Positions 1-7,974 of a DNA stretch of 64,000 nt are shown here, piece by piece. The translations under genes were made by a program, and so were the position numbers. Every line of letters starts with the position of its first letter. The stretch's first letter is position 1. This DNA is from Polyangiaceae bacterium (GTDB lineage Bacteria; Myxococcota_A; Polyangia; Polyangiales; Polyangiaceae), in assembly GCA_041389725.1 (NCBI GenBank), contig JAWKRG010000005.1:682001-746000 (forward strand), written 5' to 3'. The notes beneath the pieces are model-generated. The model did no database searches. It had not been told where the DNA came from and was given only the letters and a program-made list of their open reading frames with translations.

Positions 1-1
1 C

Positions 2-316
2 AAGACCGTGATGCGCTCCCCCGAGGGCGATGAGTTTCCAAACGCGGGCTGCTATCTGGAAGTGGTGCCCAACCGACGCCTGGTCTGGACGGGCGCCCTC
101 GAACGTGACTACCGGCCCGTTGTCCCCGACCCCCACGCGCCGTTCATGTTCACTGCGTACATCCTGTTGGACCCCGAAGGGACCGGGACTCGCTACCGCG
201 CGCTGGTGATCCACTCCGACGAGGACGGACGCCAAAAGCACGAAGCCATGGGCTTCCACGACGGCTGGGGCAAAGCCCTCGACCAACTCGTCGAATACAT
301 GCACTCGAAACCCTGA
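2..316 (+). CDS. AHSA1/SRPBCC-family protein, C-terminal part (5' end outside window)
   Basis: The frame is open from the first bases of the window, so the N-terminus lies upstream and only about 104 residues are visible. They fit the second half of an AHSA1 (activator of Hsp90 ATPase homologue 1) fold: a strand around EVVPNRRLVWTGAL, a strand around YILLDPEGTGTRYRALV, and a closing helix with HDGWGKALDQLVEYM. The G-W-x-x-x-L-x-x-L pattern in the last helix is typical of the family. Such proteins bind small hydrophobic ligands in a helix-grip cavity; many bacterial members are uncharacterised or sit beside ArsR regulators. The ligand cannot be told from this fragment. The stop is followed by a GC hairpin and a short 7-bp repeat before the convergent tolB. 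Confidence 0.8.
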   Translation, partial: KTVMRSPEGDEFPNAGCYLEVVPNRRLVWTGALERDYRPVVPDPHAPFMFTAYILLDPEGTGTRYRALVIHSDEDGRQKHEAMGFHDGWGKALDQLVEYMHSKP

Positions 317-369
317 CCCAACCCGTGGCGCTCGCTCCCCGCGCATTCCGAGGCGGATGTGCCCAGGCG

Positions 370-384
370 CCCGGCAGCGCCGGG
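370..384. terminator. GC-rich hairpin between convergent genes
   Basis: Perfect 6-bp inverted repeat CCCGGC-agc-GCCGGG in the 153-base gap between the AHSA1-type gene and the convergent tolB end. There is no T-run after it on either strand, so it is not a canonical intrinsic terminator. A role in ending transcription from both sides is inferred from position only. Confidence 0.3.
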
Positions 385-400
385 AGCGCGTACAGCTCGC

Positions 401-442
401 GCTGATGGCTGACGGCTGATGGCTGATGGCTGATGGCTGACG
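401..442. repeat. 7-bp tandem repeat, six units
   Basis: Six head-to-tail copies of a 7-base unit, GCTGATG with two GCTGACG variants, run between the AHSA1-type gene and tolB. A 7-bp unit of this kind is prone to slippage and may vary between strains. It lies outside any supported coding frame and just downstream of the tolB stop on the opposite strand, so it is unlikely to change a protein. Confidence 0.85.
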
Positions 443-469
443 GCCCAGCGTCGCGCCGGCTACGCTGGC

Positions 470-1795
470 TCAAGGCGCGGCGCCTTTGGCGGGGGGGAGG
501 GCTTCCCAGCGGAGCGACTCGCCGAACTGAGCGTTGAGCTTGATCGTGCGCCAGCGCTTGAGGCTCAGGAAGTAGATGCCGGGCTTCTTCTGCCGATCCG
601 AGAAGAACGCGATCAGTCGGCCGTCGGGGCTGCACGCGGGGTACTTGTTGGTACCCATGTTGCGGGTCAGGCGCGCGATGCCCTGGCCCTTCTCGTCGCT
701 CATCACGATGTCCGACTTGTCGCCATAGACCGAGACGGAATACACCAGGCGAATGCCGTCCTCGGTGTCGCAGAAGGTCGGCGCTGCAGCAGTGAAACCC
801 GACGGCGAAACGGCCTTGCCGTCCACGTACACGCGCTGACCGCCGCGCTTGTTCGGATCGCCGCCAATCCACGCCAGCTTGCCACTGGGTGAGAAGGCCG
901 GGTGCGTCGCGATCGGCGTCTTGGAGACCTTCTTCATGCCCGAGCCATCCGGGTTGCCGACGTACACCGCGCTACCAGTGCGGTTGGCCACGGCGATGGC
1001 CATCTGCGTGCCGTCCTTGTTGAAGGCCACGCTGTAGATGCTGGTCTTGAACGCCGTCTTGATCGGGCTGTGGGTCTTGCCGTCCCAACTCACGAGGGAG
1101 AAGGGCGCGTAGTTCTTGCTGTGGGTGTAGAAGATGGTTTCGTTCGGACCCCAGACGGGTGCGATGGCGGTGAGGGCGGGATCCGTCAGCGGCTTCAGGT
1201 CGTGACCGTCCGAATCCATGCTGAAGATGCGGCGGTTCTTGCCCCACTTGCCGCTGAACACGAAATGGCTCGCGAAGCCGCCGGGGCGTCCCGTCAGGGC
1301 CCCCAGCAACGCGTCCGTGATGCGATGAGAAGTGACGCGCATGTCCGCGGAGTCCACGAGGAGCTTCTTCTCGTAGACCGGGTCCTTGCCCACCGCGGGA
1401 AAGTAGGCCAGGCCGAACACCTGGATCTTGCCCGAGTCGTGCTTGCGCGCGGCGACCTTGACGATGGCCTCGGCGCCGAGCTTGCGCCACTCGTCCACGT
1501 TCACCGCGTCGTCGAAGCCGTAGAGCCCCGGAGGCGCTTTGCTGTCTGGGATCACGTCGAACAGTCCCGAGAGCTCCACGTCGCGGCGAACGATGCCACG
1601 CAGCGTCACGTCTTCCATGTCCGGCGCAAGGCTGGGCAGGATGGCAATCTTGGGAATGTGCTCCTGCACGGTCCCGGTGACCACGTATTCGCCGAGCAGG
1701 CTCTCGTCAGCGGTTGCCTGGCTGCTGGTGTCGGCGAAGGCCTGGGCACACACCAGGCTCACGATGACGCCGGCAAGCGTCGCAGATGTCTTCAT
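470..1795 (-). CDS. tolB: Tol-Pal system periplasmic protein TolB
   Basis: About 441 residues. A Sec signal peptide (KTSATLAGVIVSLVCAQAFA) is followed by the TolB N-terminal alpha/beta domain (roughly 40-170) and a beta-propeller of PD40-type repeats, seen as SMDSDGHDLKPLT, NPDGSGMKKVS and CSPDGRLIAFFSDR. TolB binds the peptidoglycan-associated lipoprotein Pal and links it to the inner-membrane TolQRA complex during outer-membrane constriction at division. The ATG at 1795 is chosen because it overlaps the stop of the upstream tolA-like gene as ATGA and puts the signal peptide at the N-terminus; ATG at 1801 and a longer version from 1861 are also open. It is the last gene of a leftward pal-tolQ-tolR-tolA-tolB block. 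Confidence 0.93.
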   Translation of the reverse strand: MKTSATLAGVIVSLVCAQAFADTSSQATADESLLGEYVVTGTVQEHIPKIAILPSLAPDMEDVTLRGIVRRDVELSGLFDVIPDSKAPPGLYGFDDAVNVDEWRKLGAEAIVKVAARKHDSGKIQVFGLAYFPAVGKDPVYEKKLLVDSADMRVTSHRITDALLGALTGRPGGFASHFVFSGKWGKNRRIFSMDSDGHDLKPLTDPALTAIAPVWGPNETIFYTHSKNYAPFSLVSWDGKTHSPIKTAFKTSIYSVAFNKDGTQMAIAVANRTGSAVYVGNPDGSGMKKVSKTPIATHPAFSPSGKLAWIGGDPNKRGGQRVYVDGKAVSPSGFTAAAPTFCDTEDGIRLVYSVSVYGDKSDIVMSDEKGQGIARLTRNMGTNKYPACSPDGRLIAFFSDRQKKPGIYFLSLKRWRTIKLNAQFGESLRWEALPPAKGAAP

Positions 1796-2631
1796 TTGCA
1801 TTGATTGGTTCGTCCAGAAAACGTCACGCTCACGACGGACGGTACGTTGCAGGTCGTGCAAAGGGGCGGCGGCGGCGGTAGTTGCTGTCCAACCATGCCG
1901 TCCATCGCCGCGCGCGCACGGGCGTCGAAAGCAGCGTTGCCGCTGGGGCGAGAGAGTGTGTAGCCAGTCACGCTTCTATCTGGTGAGACGTTCGCTTGCA
2001 CCAGCGCAGTCAAATTCTTCAATTCTTCGCAGGGAACTTCGCCCACGGGCGGGCGAAAACGCGCGTTGAACCAGCTCAGAATCTTGATGTGATAGGTCTT
2101 CGCCCAGTTGGCCTGGAGTGGGTCCGTAGTGGTTCCCTCTTTCACGCCATCTGGGGAACCTTCCCCCACCACTTCCGACTCTTGGGGTGATCCGCCCTCG
2201 GGTTGGGGGCCGGAGTCCAACACCACGGCGGCGCCGTCGACGGTTTCCGCGTCCGGCGGTGGCGGTGCCGCGTCAGCCGTCGCGACGGGGGCCGAGGCAA
2301 TCGCCTCGGGATCGTCCTTCGCCTTCTCCGAAGGCGCGCTCAACTCTTCGAACTTGGAGAGGGGAATCGGCGCTTGCTTCTGCCACATGTCGGGCAGCTT
2401 GGCGCGCAGCTTCTTCTTGCCGCCGAGCTTCATCATCGGCAGTTCGTCGTCGAGGATCGGCTTGACGGCGATCGGTTCCTCCATCGTCGGAGCCTCTTCG
2501 AAAGCAGCGATCTTCGCCTTGCCTTCGCCTGCAGCCACCAAGAGCACCGTGAACCCGACTTGCACCACGACCGCCGCCGCCAGCGCGACGACGATCTCGA
2601 AGGGCATGAAGGTCTCGGCTCGGGTAGTCAC
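1792..2631 (-). CDS. tolA: TolA/TonB-type energy-transducing protein
   Basis: 279 residues. One N-terminal membrane helix (EIVVALAAAVVVQVGFTVLLVA) is followed by a long acidic, Pro/Ala-rich spacer (about 45-170) and a TonB/TolA C-terminal domain, with WFNARFRPP and a conserved stretch around VSPDRSVTGYTLSRPSGN. It probably spans the periplasm and couples the proton-driven TolQ/TolR motor to TolB and Pal. The gene overlaps tolR upstream and tolB downstream, each by an ATGA, which fixes its start and suggests translational coupling. The C-terminal domain carries several cysteines (CEELKN, CTTCN, NQCK) that may form disulfides. Primary sequence alone does not separate TolA from TonB; the gene order favours TolA. 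Confidence 0.85.
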   Translation of the reverse strand: MTTRAETFMPFEIVVALAAAVVVQVGFTVLLVAAGEGKAKIAAFEEAPTMEEPIAVKPILDDELPMMKLGGKKKLRAKLPDMWQKQAPIPLSKFEELSAPSEKAKDDPEAIASAPVATADAAPPPPDAETVDGAAVVLDSGPQPEGGSPQESEVVGEGSPDGVKEGTTTDPLQANWAKTYHIKILSWFNARFRPPVGEVPCEELKNLTALVQANVSPDRSVTGYTLSRPSGNAAFDARARAAMDGMVGQQLPPPPPLCTTCNVPSVVSVTFSGRTNQCK

Positions 2632-3107
2632 GGCTTCTTGACCGTGGGTTGGCTACCCGGCTTGGGTTTGGTCGGCTCTTCTTCGTCCACTTCCTCGAGC
2701 TCCGGCTGCACCAGAAGATTCAGGCTTTCCACGCCGCTGTTGCGCGCTGCCGCCACCACCGTGGCCACGATGCCGTAGCGCGCCTCTTTGTCGGCGCGGA
2801 TGTAGAGCTCGCGCTCCTTCTGCACGCGAGCACTCTCCTTGAGCGCTGCGTCGATGCGGTCGGTGACGTCCTTCTCACCGAACAGAATGCGCTCGTCCTT
2901 CGTCACGGTGACGAGCAGCCGCGCGTCCTTGACGGGGGTCTGGGCGGCTTTCACCTCGGGTAGGTTGATGCGAAGCCCCGTGGTCAACAGGGGCGCCGTC
3001 ACCATGAACACGACGAGCAGCACCAGCATGACGTCCACGAGGGGCGTCACGTTGATGTCCGTGAAACCTCCGCGACGCCCGCGGGACCCGCCGATCTTGG
3101 CGCCCAC
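2628..3107 (-). CDS. tolR: TolR/ExbD-family proton-channel subunit
   Basis: 159 residues. The cytoplasmic N-terminus is short and basic (GSRGRRGGFTDINVTPLVD) and leads into one membrane helix that carries the family's essential aspartate (D25 in TPLVDVMLVLL). A periplasmic domain of about 90 residues follows, with an acidic/Lys-Pro-rich tail. With TolQ it forms the inner-membrane motor that uses the proton gradient. The stop overlaps the tolA-like start (ATGA). The tolQ-like stop lies only a few bases upstream, so the two subunits are co-translated. The extended charged tail (EEVDEEEPTKPKPG) goes beyond the usual domain end. Assignment to Tol rather than Exb rests on the neighbouring tolB and pal. 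Confidence 0.92.
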   Translation of the reverse strand: MGAKIGGSRGRRGGFTDINVTPLVDVMLVLLVVFMVTAPLLTTGLRINLPEVKAAQTPVKDARLLVTVTKDERILFGEKDVTDRIDAALKESARVQKERELYIRADKEARYGIVATVVAAARNSGVESLNLLVQPELEEVDEEEPTKPKPGSQPTVKKP

Positions 3108-3110
3108 GGC

Positions 3111-3851
3111 TCAACCTCCCGCGTAGCCCATTTGGGGCTGCGGGGGTGGTCGTCCGGATTCCTTCACCAACGGGACTGCCGACGACGGACCGCCTGGATC
3201 CGCCGCCAGGGTCTCCGCCCAAGACTCGCTGGACGCCGACAGTTCCTCCAGCAAGTCGCCGATGCGTCGGTCGACGAAGTTGTAGCCAATGGTCGCGGGA
3301 ATCGCCGCGACCAAGCCGAAGGCCGTCGCGATCAAGGCCTCGCCGATGGCCGGCGCGACCACGGGCAGCGACGCGCTCTTCTCCACGCCGATGCGCAAGA
3401 ACGCGTCCATGATGCCCCACACCGTGCCGAACAGCCCGATGAAGGGCGAGGACGACGCGATGCTCGACAGCGTGGGCATCAGACTGCTGGCGCGTTGCTG
3501 CTCGGTCGCGATCGCGCGCTTGGCTACGGCCATCAACAAGTCCGACGACAGGTTCGGCTGATGATGCCGCTTGGCCAGCTCCAACACCACACGCCCTCCC
3601 GGGGAGTTGCGGTGTTTGAGCGCGTTCGAGATCAGATCCGAAGCGCTCGTGACGCTCTCCACTTCTTTCTCGAAGCGGTGCTGAGCCGAACGCAAGCGGC
3701 TCAGCTGCAAGGACTTGAGCACCCAGATCACCCACACCGCGGTGGATGCAGCCATCAAGACCAGGAGCACGACGAGCACGACGCCCGACGAGTCGAGCAT
3801 CAGATGGAGCGGGTCCAGCTTGCCGTTGCTGGGAGGGGGAGTCGGATTCAT
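3111..3851 (-). CDS. tolQ: TolQ/ExbB-family proton-channel subunit
   Basis: 246 residues with the MotA/TolQ/ExbB layout. There is an N-terminal membrane helix (GVVLVVLLVLMAASTAVWVIW), a cytoplasmic loop with helices, and two C-terminal membrane helices. These include the hallmark FIGLFGTVWGIMDAF and the region EALIATAFGLVAAIPATIGYN with the conserved pore threonine. It forms the stator-like pentamer around TolR helices and converts proton flow into movement of TolA. A Pro/Gly-rich tail of about 35 residues follows the last helix. The gene starts 45 bases after pal and is followed at once by tolR. Confidence 0.93.
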   Translation of the reverse strand: MNPTPPPSNGKLDPLHLMLDSSGVVLVVLLVLMAASTAVWVIWVLKSLQLSRLRSAQHRFEKEVESVTSASDLISNALKHRNSPGGRVVLELAKRHHQPNLSSDLLMAVAKRAIATEQQRASSLMPTLSSIASSSPFIGLFGTVWGIMDAFLRIGVEKSASLPVVAPAIGEALIATAFGLVAAIPATIGYNFVDRRIGDLLEELSASSESWAETLAADPGGPSSAVPLVKESGRPPPQPQMGYAGG

Positions 3852-3896
3852 GGCTGGGATCTACCTGCGGTGCGGGTTTCTCGGAGGCTAGCCGAG

Positions 3897-4436
3897 TCAG
3901 TCGCCGAGGACGACGTCCACGCGTCGGTCTCGCGACCAACCGGACTCGTCCGTGCCCGTCGCGTCCATTTCGCCCCGTGAAGAGGTGGCGACTTTGCCTT
4001 CGTCGAGACCCTTCTTGACGATGAAGCCCTTGACGTTGTCGGCGCGCCGTCCGCCGAGCACGAGGTTGTAGTCCTCGTCGCCACGGGGATCCGCGTGTCC
4101 GACCAAGCGCATCTGGCGTCCTGCCAGCGGGCCACTGGTGAAACAGGTCGCCAACTGTCCCAACACCTTGTGGTCTTGATCACGGATGTTCGCCGAGTCG
4201 AAGGCGAAGTAGGCGTCGGAGTCGGAGATGCCGCAGGCCTTCTTGATCTCGTCGGAGATGTTGATCTGACTGCGACTGGGATCGTCTCCGGGCTTCTTGT
4301 TGGCACTGTCGTCCGCGGTTGCTGCCGTGCTCGGCCCTTCCATGTCTCCGGTCGGTGCTGCCGGGGGTTCCTTCGGATCGGACCCACACCCGACGCAGAT
4401 GGCGGTGGCGGCAAACGCGATTAGCAACTTGTTCAT
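3897..4436 (-). CDS. pal: Peptidoglycan-associated lipoprotein Pal (OmpA family)
   Basis: 179 residues. A lipoprotein signal (NKLLIAFAATAICVGCGS) puts the acylated cysteine at about residue 16, followed by a Pro/Asp-rich linker and an OmpA-like domain (about 75-179). The peptidoglycan-binding residues are visible in YFAFDSANIRDQD, RLVGHADPRGDEDYNLVLGGRRA and SRDRRVDVVLGD. Pal anchors the outer membrane to peptidoglycan and is the partner of TolB. The start is supported by a strong GGAGGAG ribosome site a few bases upstream; longer open frames upstream lack a signal peptide and are spurious. It is the first gene of the tol block here, whereas in most proteobacteria pal comes last. Confidence 0.95.
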   Translation of the reverse strand: MNKLLIAFAATAICVGCGSDPKEPPAAPTGDMEGPSTAATADDSANKKPGDDPSRSQINISDEIKKACGISDSDAYFAFDSANIRDQDHKVLGQLATCFTSGPLAGRQMRLVGHADPRGDEDYNLVLGGRRADNVKGFIVKKGLDEGKVATSSRGEMDATGTDESGWSRDRRVDVVLGD

Positions 4437-4654
4437 GGCTGTCTCCTCCAGGATGGAATGCTTCACCCGGCCGTGGCCGGCGTTTTCGTTATCTGCCGGG
4501 ATTCGTGATGCCCTCCTGTCGCTCACCAATCCCTCGCGCGAGAACGCGCAGCAGCTTTCGAAGATTCCTCTTGATACCCGGGAGTGGCCTGCGATGCAAT
4601 CTAGGCTAAGTGCTGAAAACCACGAGGGTTTGCGGAACGACGAAAAGCCGCGGC

Positions 4655-4999
4655 TCAGCGATGTAGGCCCAGATAGGCGAGGATCAGCAGGATTCCGCCG
4701 ACGAAGAACAGCGTCAGCGCGACTCCGCCGAAGCGGCGCTGCGCTTCCGGGGGAGGTGAACGCAGAAGCTCCAGCTGAGCAAGTGCAAGGGCCAGCACTG
4801 CTTGAAGACGCTTCTCGGCGGACGCTCCGCGCTCGCGGTCTCCCGCCATGCCACGATACCGCGCTGCGGCCTCTGCCAGGCGGTTCTTGGCGTTGCACAT
4901 CTCCAGGTAGGCTGCGTGGCTCTTGTCGTTGTCCCAGTCCGCGACGACCTGCCTCCACAGCGCGTCCAGCGTCGGATCCGGAAGCTCGCCCTCGCTCAT
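4655..4999 (-). CDS. Uncharacterised protein with C-terminal membrane anchor
   Basis: 114 residues, not recognised as a known family. The first 90 residues are soluble, helical and rich in Ala/Glu/Arg (DNDKSHAAYLEMCNAKNRLAE). They are followed by a single C-terminal hydrophobic helix (GGVALTLFFVGGILLILAYLG) ending in LHR, so it is probably tail-anchored with the soluble part in the cytoplasm. The ATG at 4999 begins one base after the stop of the Cys-rich gene; an alternative start at 5017 would overlap it. The tight spacing with the next two genes upstream suggests one operon leading towards pal, 218 bases further on. Confidence 0.7.
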   Translation of the reverse strand: MSEGELPDPTLDALWRQVVADWDNDKSHAAYLEMCNAKNRLAEAAARYRGMAGDRERGASAEKRLQAVLALALAQLELLRSPPPEAQRRFGGVALTLFFVGGILLILAYLGLHR

Positions 5000-5000
5000 C

Positions 5001-5423
5001 TCAACCCAGCTCGGCACTCAAGCGCTTGAGCATCTTGAAGTAGTCGGCGCGTGAGTAGGCCTCGTTCAAGATGTGGAAGTCCTTGTTCACCAAGCCGACG
5101 CAGCCGAAGCAGTAGGAGCAGCCGCTGCACCCGACCGAGCGCACCAGATAGGAGCTGCCACTGCAGTCATCGCAGGACTCACAGTGGTGGCACGCCATCA
5201 GATTCTCACTGCTCGCGCAGTGGGAGCAGTCCGTGCAGACCTTGCAGTCCTTGCAGAAGTGACAGCGCAGCAGCTGCTCCGAGCCTTTGCAGAAGGTGCA
5301 GCCGCTGCAGGAGCGACAACCCTCGCACTTCACGCAACCGAAGTTGTCGCCGCGCGGGCGATGCTCGGTCAGCAGCGTCCGGAAGCGGATCTCGAACTCC
5401 CTCGCGGACAGGCCCTGGCTCAT
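5001..5423 (-). CDS. Cysteine-rich protein with repeated CxxC motifs
   Basis: 140 residues containing 20 cysteines between about residues 30 and 110, almost all in CxxC spacing (CVKCEGCRSCSGCTFC, CHFCKDCKVCTDCSHC). They form a regular ladder, with a closing segment CSYCFGCVGLVNKDFHILNE and YSRADYF. The same closing motif occurs in bacterial Cys-rich proteins that old annotations label CaiB/BaiF-like by mistake; no CoA-transferase fold is present. The repeats could bind zinc or iron-sulfur clusters, or form a disulfide ladder; there is no signal peptide, which argues for metal binding in the cytoplasm. It lies in a three-gene cluster with 1- to 7-base gaps. Confidence 0.8.
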   Translation of the reverse strand: MSQGLSAREFEIRFRTLLTEHRPRGDNFGCVKCEGCRSCSGCTFCKGSEQLLRCHFCKDCKVCTDCSHCASSENLMACHHCESCDDCSGSSYLVRSVGCSGCSYCFGCVGLVNKDFHILNEAYSRADYFKMLKRLSAELG

Positions 5424-5430
5424 CGTGGGC

Positions 5431-6042
5431 TCAGGCTCGCAAGGACCGTCGCAGCTCCGCAGCTTCCTCGCGCGTGGGTTGCTCGTCCGCGTACTCCTCG
5501 AGCCTTCGCAGGCGCTGCGTCAAGATCGGCAGCTTCGTCGGTGGCTCCTGCGACAGCAGACGAGTCAGCGCGGCGATGGCATCGCGGGCTCGCGACTCGT
5601 CGAAGTGCTCCAGCAGCTGGAGCTGGACGGGCTGTTCTTCGGGAAACACGAAACCTGCTTCCAGATACTCATTGGCCGCACGGCTGATGGCGCCGCGGGT
5701 CTCACTCAGCATCAGGCGCTCGAGCAGGCGCAGACGATTGCGCTCTTGCTCGTCGGTCTCACCGCTGCTCACCGTCACGATGCGAGCTGCCCGACGTTGC
5801 CCACAGCCCGCCTCCACGCGGCGGGGACCCGCCCCCGCGAGGGGCAGGGGCGTGGACTCTGCCTCAGTCTGCTCGGCCCGAGGCGCTGCCGACGCCGCGA
5901 CGGAGCGCCGAGACGGTCGAGTCAGCAGTGGTGAGTTGGGGCGGCGAGCCGCGATCATTACGGGTTCCGCGGGGGGCGCTTCCGAGCGCCCACGCCGACG
6001 GCGTCGGCGTCCTCCGCCCGACCTTTGGCGTTGTCGATCCAT
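5431..6042 (-). CDS. Uncharacterised Arg-rich N-terminal, helical C-terminal protein
   Basis: 203 residues, family not recognised. Residues 2-20 are strongly basic (QRQRSGGGRRRRRRGRSE), as in nucleic-acid-binding or membrane-surface tails. Residues 20-85 are Ala/Pro/Arg-rich and look disordered. From about 95 the sequence is amphipathic and helical (ERNRLRLLERLMLSETRGA, ESRARDAIAALTRLLSQE, LTQRLRRLEEYADEQ). The ATG at 6042 has a GAGGA ribosome site 6-7 bases upstream. It is the first gene of the leftward cluster with the Cys-rich protein. Function unknown. Confidence 0.65.
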   Translation of the reverse strand: MDRQRQRSGGGRRRRRRGRSEAPPAEPVMIAARRPNSPLLTRPSRRSVAASAAPRAEQTEAESTPLPLAGAGPRRVEAGCGQRRAARIVTVSSGETDEQERNRLRLLERLMLSETRGAISRAANEYLEAGFVFPEEQPVQLQLLEHFDESRARDAIAALTRLLSQEPPTKLPILTQRLRRLEEYADEQPTREEAAELRRSLRA

Positions 6043-6334
6043 GGTTTTTCCTCGATCTTCGGCGCCCCCATGAGTGCGCCTGGGTCAGGGTGGCGAGCTA
6101 TTTTCCCCAGAATTCGGCACGCAACGCGTGGCCTCCGAACCAGCTCGCCCCCAAGACCGAAACGGCGTCTAGCACAGCCCGCAGGCCGCGGCCCGAAAAA
6201 ATCGACTTTCGCGTCGTCCTTCGACCGGGCGGTCCTCGACCCGGGCGCCCGGCGCGGCTATGGTCGCGCGCCCGGTGCGTTCTCCGCATCGCGGTACAGC
6301 TTCACCTCTGCAGACCAACGGGAGGCAAGAGACG
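6043..6334. other. Divergent intergenic region before ilvE
   Basis: About 290 bases between the leftward Arg-rich protein gene and rightward ilvE; it must hold the promoters of both. I see no clear -35/-10 pair and no conserved leader, attenuator or T-box-like structure. A good ribosome site (GGGAGGC) lies about 10 bases before the ilvE ATG. Confidence 0.4.
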
Positions 6335-7258
6335 ATGGTCGAGCACGGACAAAAGATCTGGCGCAACGGGGAGATTGTCGATTGGGAAGCGGCGGGTTCC
6401 ACTTCCTTGCTGACCCACACGTTGCACTATGGCGTTGGCGCCTTCGAAGGCATTCGTGCGTACAAACGCGCACGTGGGGAGACGACGATCTTCCGCCTGC
6501 CCGAGCATGTGCGCCGGCTGTTCGATTCCTGCCGCTTGGTCATGCTCAAGCCACGGGTCAACGAGCAGCAGGTGTGTGACGGCTGCGTGGGCGTCATGCA
6601 CGCGAACGACTTGAAGGAAGCCTACTTGCGCCCCTTGGTGACCGTCGGAACGGGCGCCATGGGTGTGTACGCGCCGAACAACCCCGTCGAGACTCACATC
6701 ATCACGTGGAAGTGGGGCGCGTACTTGGGAGCGGACGCTCTTGACAAGGGGATTCGCTGCAAGGTGTCTTCCTTCTCGCGCCACCACATCAACGTGTCCT
6801 TCGCCAAGGGCAAGTTGGTCGGCCAGTACATCAACAGCGTGATGGCCAAGCAGGAGGCGAAGCTGGATGGTTTCGACGAAGCCATCCTCACGGACGTCAA
6901 TGGCTACGTGAGCGAGGGCTCGGGCGAGAACATCTTCATCGTGAAGAAGGGCGCGATCACGACGCCGCCCCTATCCGCCAGCATCCTCGCAGGCATTACC
7001 CGCGACACCATCATCACTTTGGCGCGCGAAGCGGGCATCACGGTACGGGAAGAGTACGTCACTCGCGACGAGCTCTACCTGGCCGACGAGGTCTTCTTCA
7101 CTGGAACCGCAGCGGAAGTGACCCCCGTCGTCGACGTGGACCACCGCGTGATCGGCTCCGGCAACGTCGGCGAGGTCACCAAGGCCTTGCAGACTCGCTA
7201 CTTCGACATCGTGCGCGGCAAGGACGACTCGCACCCCGAGTGGCATACGACCGTTTGA
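6335..7258 (+). CDS. ilvE: Branched-chain amino acid aminotransferase
   Basis: 307 residues, the normal size for a class IV PLP aminotransferase. It transfers the amino group between glutamate and the 2-oxo acids of leucine, isoleucine and valine, as the last step of their synthesis or the first of their breakdown. Family marks include HYGVGAFEGIRAY near the N-terminus, the arginine in EHVRRLFDSCRL, the PLP lysine in the FAKGKLVGQYINS segment, and the cofactor-binding DVNGYVSEGSGENIFIVK plus GITRDTIITLAREAGI. ATG 6335 is chosen for its GGGAGG ribosome site and because the family begins with the short HGQKIWRNGEIVDW lead. The next gene overlaps its 3' end by up to 19 bases. Confidence 0.93.
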   Translation: MVEHGQKIWRNGEIVDWEAAGSTSLLTHTLHYGVGAFEGIRAYKRARGETTIFRLPEHVRRLFDSCRLVMLKPRVNEQQVCDGCVGVMHANDLKEAYLRPLVTVGTGAMGVYAPNNPVETHIITWKWGAYLGADALDKGIRCKVSSFSRHHINVSFAKGKLVGQYINSVMAKQEAKLDGFDEAILTDVNGYVSEGSGENIFIVKKGAITTPPLSASILAGITRDTIITLAREAGITVREEYVTRDELYLADEVFFTGTAAEVTPVVDVDHRVIGSGNVGEVTKALQTRYFDIVRGKDDSHPEWHTTV

Positions 7259-7914
7259 GCTCGCTCCGCGGCGCGCTTCCACCATTGCTCGTCCTGGGCG
7301 TGATGCCCTTGGCGTGCGGCTCACCCCCGGGTCCGCCCGCAAACGCTGCTCCTGCGGCTCCACCGCCGTCGGCGTCCACGACTACGCCCGCGACCTCGAA
7401 TCTCGAGGGACCGCTCGAGGCCGTCTTTGGTCCTCGCGCCGGCTTGTCCGTGGAGCTGCCCACGGCGTCCAGTTGGAGCGCGGAGGATTCCGAACGCTGG
7501 CTGGTCTTGTCGCACCCCGCGTCGGCTTCCAAGCTCGCGTTGCGCACCTGGCGCGCCGCTCGACGCGTGCGGGTCGAGGAGTGTGAGAGTCAGACTCGCC
7601 TGTGGCGTCCCGACGTTCCGGTCGTCGAGGGCGACACGGTGATCGATCAGCGCACCCTCACCAGCCCCAGCGGCTTTTCGGGGCGGATGACCGCCTTGGC
7701 GCGCGCCACCGAGGGCGACGCAGCCATCGAAGGCTGGGTGCTGGCCTTCGGGGTGACCATCGGACGCTGCTTCGCCGCGGTGTTTCAGACGCGAGGCGCG
7801 GGACCTGGCGCCGAAGCCGCCGTGGCGAATCGGCTGGCCACGATCACCGACCGAGTGCTCACGTCCGTTCAAGAGCATGGCGTCGATTCCCGAGTACTCG
7901 GGCCGCGGCGATAG
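7240..7914 (+). CDS. Putative lipoprotein, uncharacterised
   Basis: 224 residues. The N-terminal signal ends in a lipobox (VMPLAC), followed by a Pro/Ala/Thr-rich linker (about 28-55) and a compact domain of about 160 residues with no family I recognise (PRAGLSVELPTASSWSAED, VVEGDTVIDQRTLTSPSG). It should be anchored in a membrane on the periplasmic side. GTG 7240 lies inside ilvE; a TTG at 7255 that overlaps the ilvE stop would give an equally good signal peptide. The overlap implies co-translation with ilvE, although the products have no obvious shared role. Confidence 0.7.
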   Translation: MAYDRLSSLRGALPPLLVLGVMPLACGSPPGPPANAAPAAPPPSASTTTPATSNLEGPLEAVFGPRAGLSVELPTASSWSAEDSERWLVLSHPASASKLALRTWRAARRVRVEECESQTRLWRPDVPVVEGDTVIDQRTLTSPSGFSGRMTALARATEGDAAIEGWVLAFGVTIGRCFAAVFQTRGAGPGAEAAVANRLATITDRVLTSVQEHGVDSRVLGPRR

Positions 7915-7974
7915 CGCTGCCTCTTCCTGCTCGCGGTAGCAAAGCCGCCTGTGCTCAGGCCGCGTGCATGCGCG

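Noticed and set aside
902..1804. Long open frame opposite tolB.
   Set aside because: Shadow of high GC coding sequence; no domain, no signal peptide, and tolB on the other strand is certain.
5001..5423. CaiB/BaiF CoA-transferase label sometimes attached to such Cys-rich proteins.
   Set aside because: The protein is far too short and has no CoA-transferase motif; it is a CxxC ladder.
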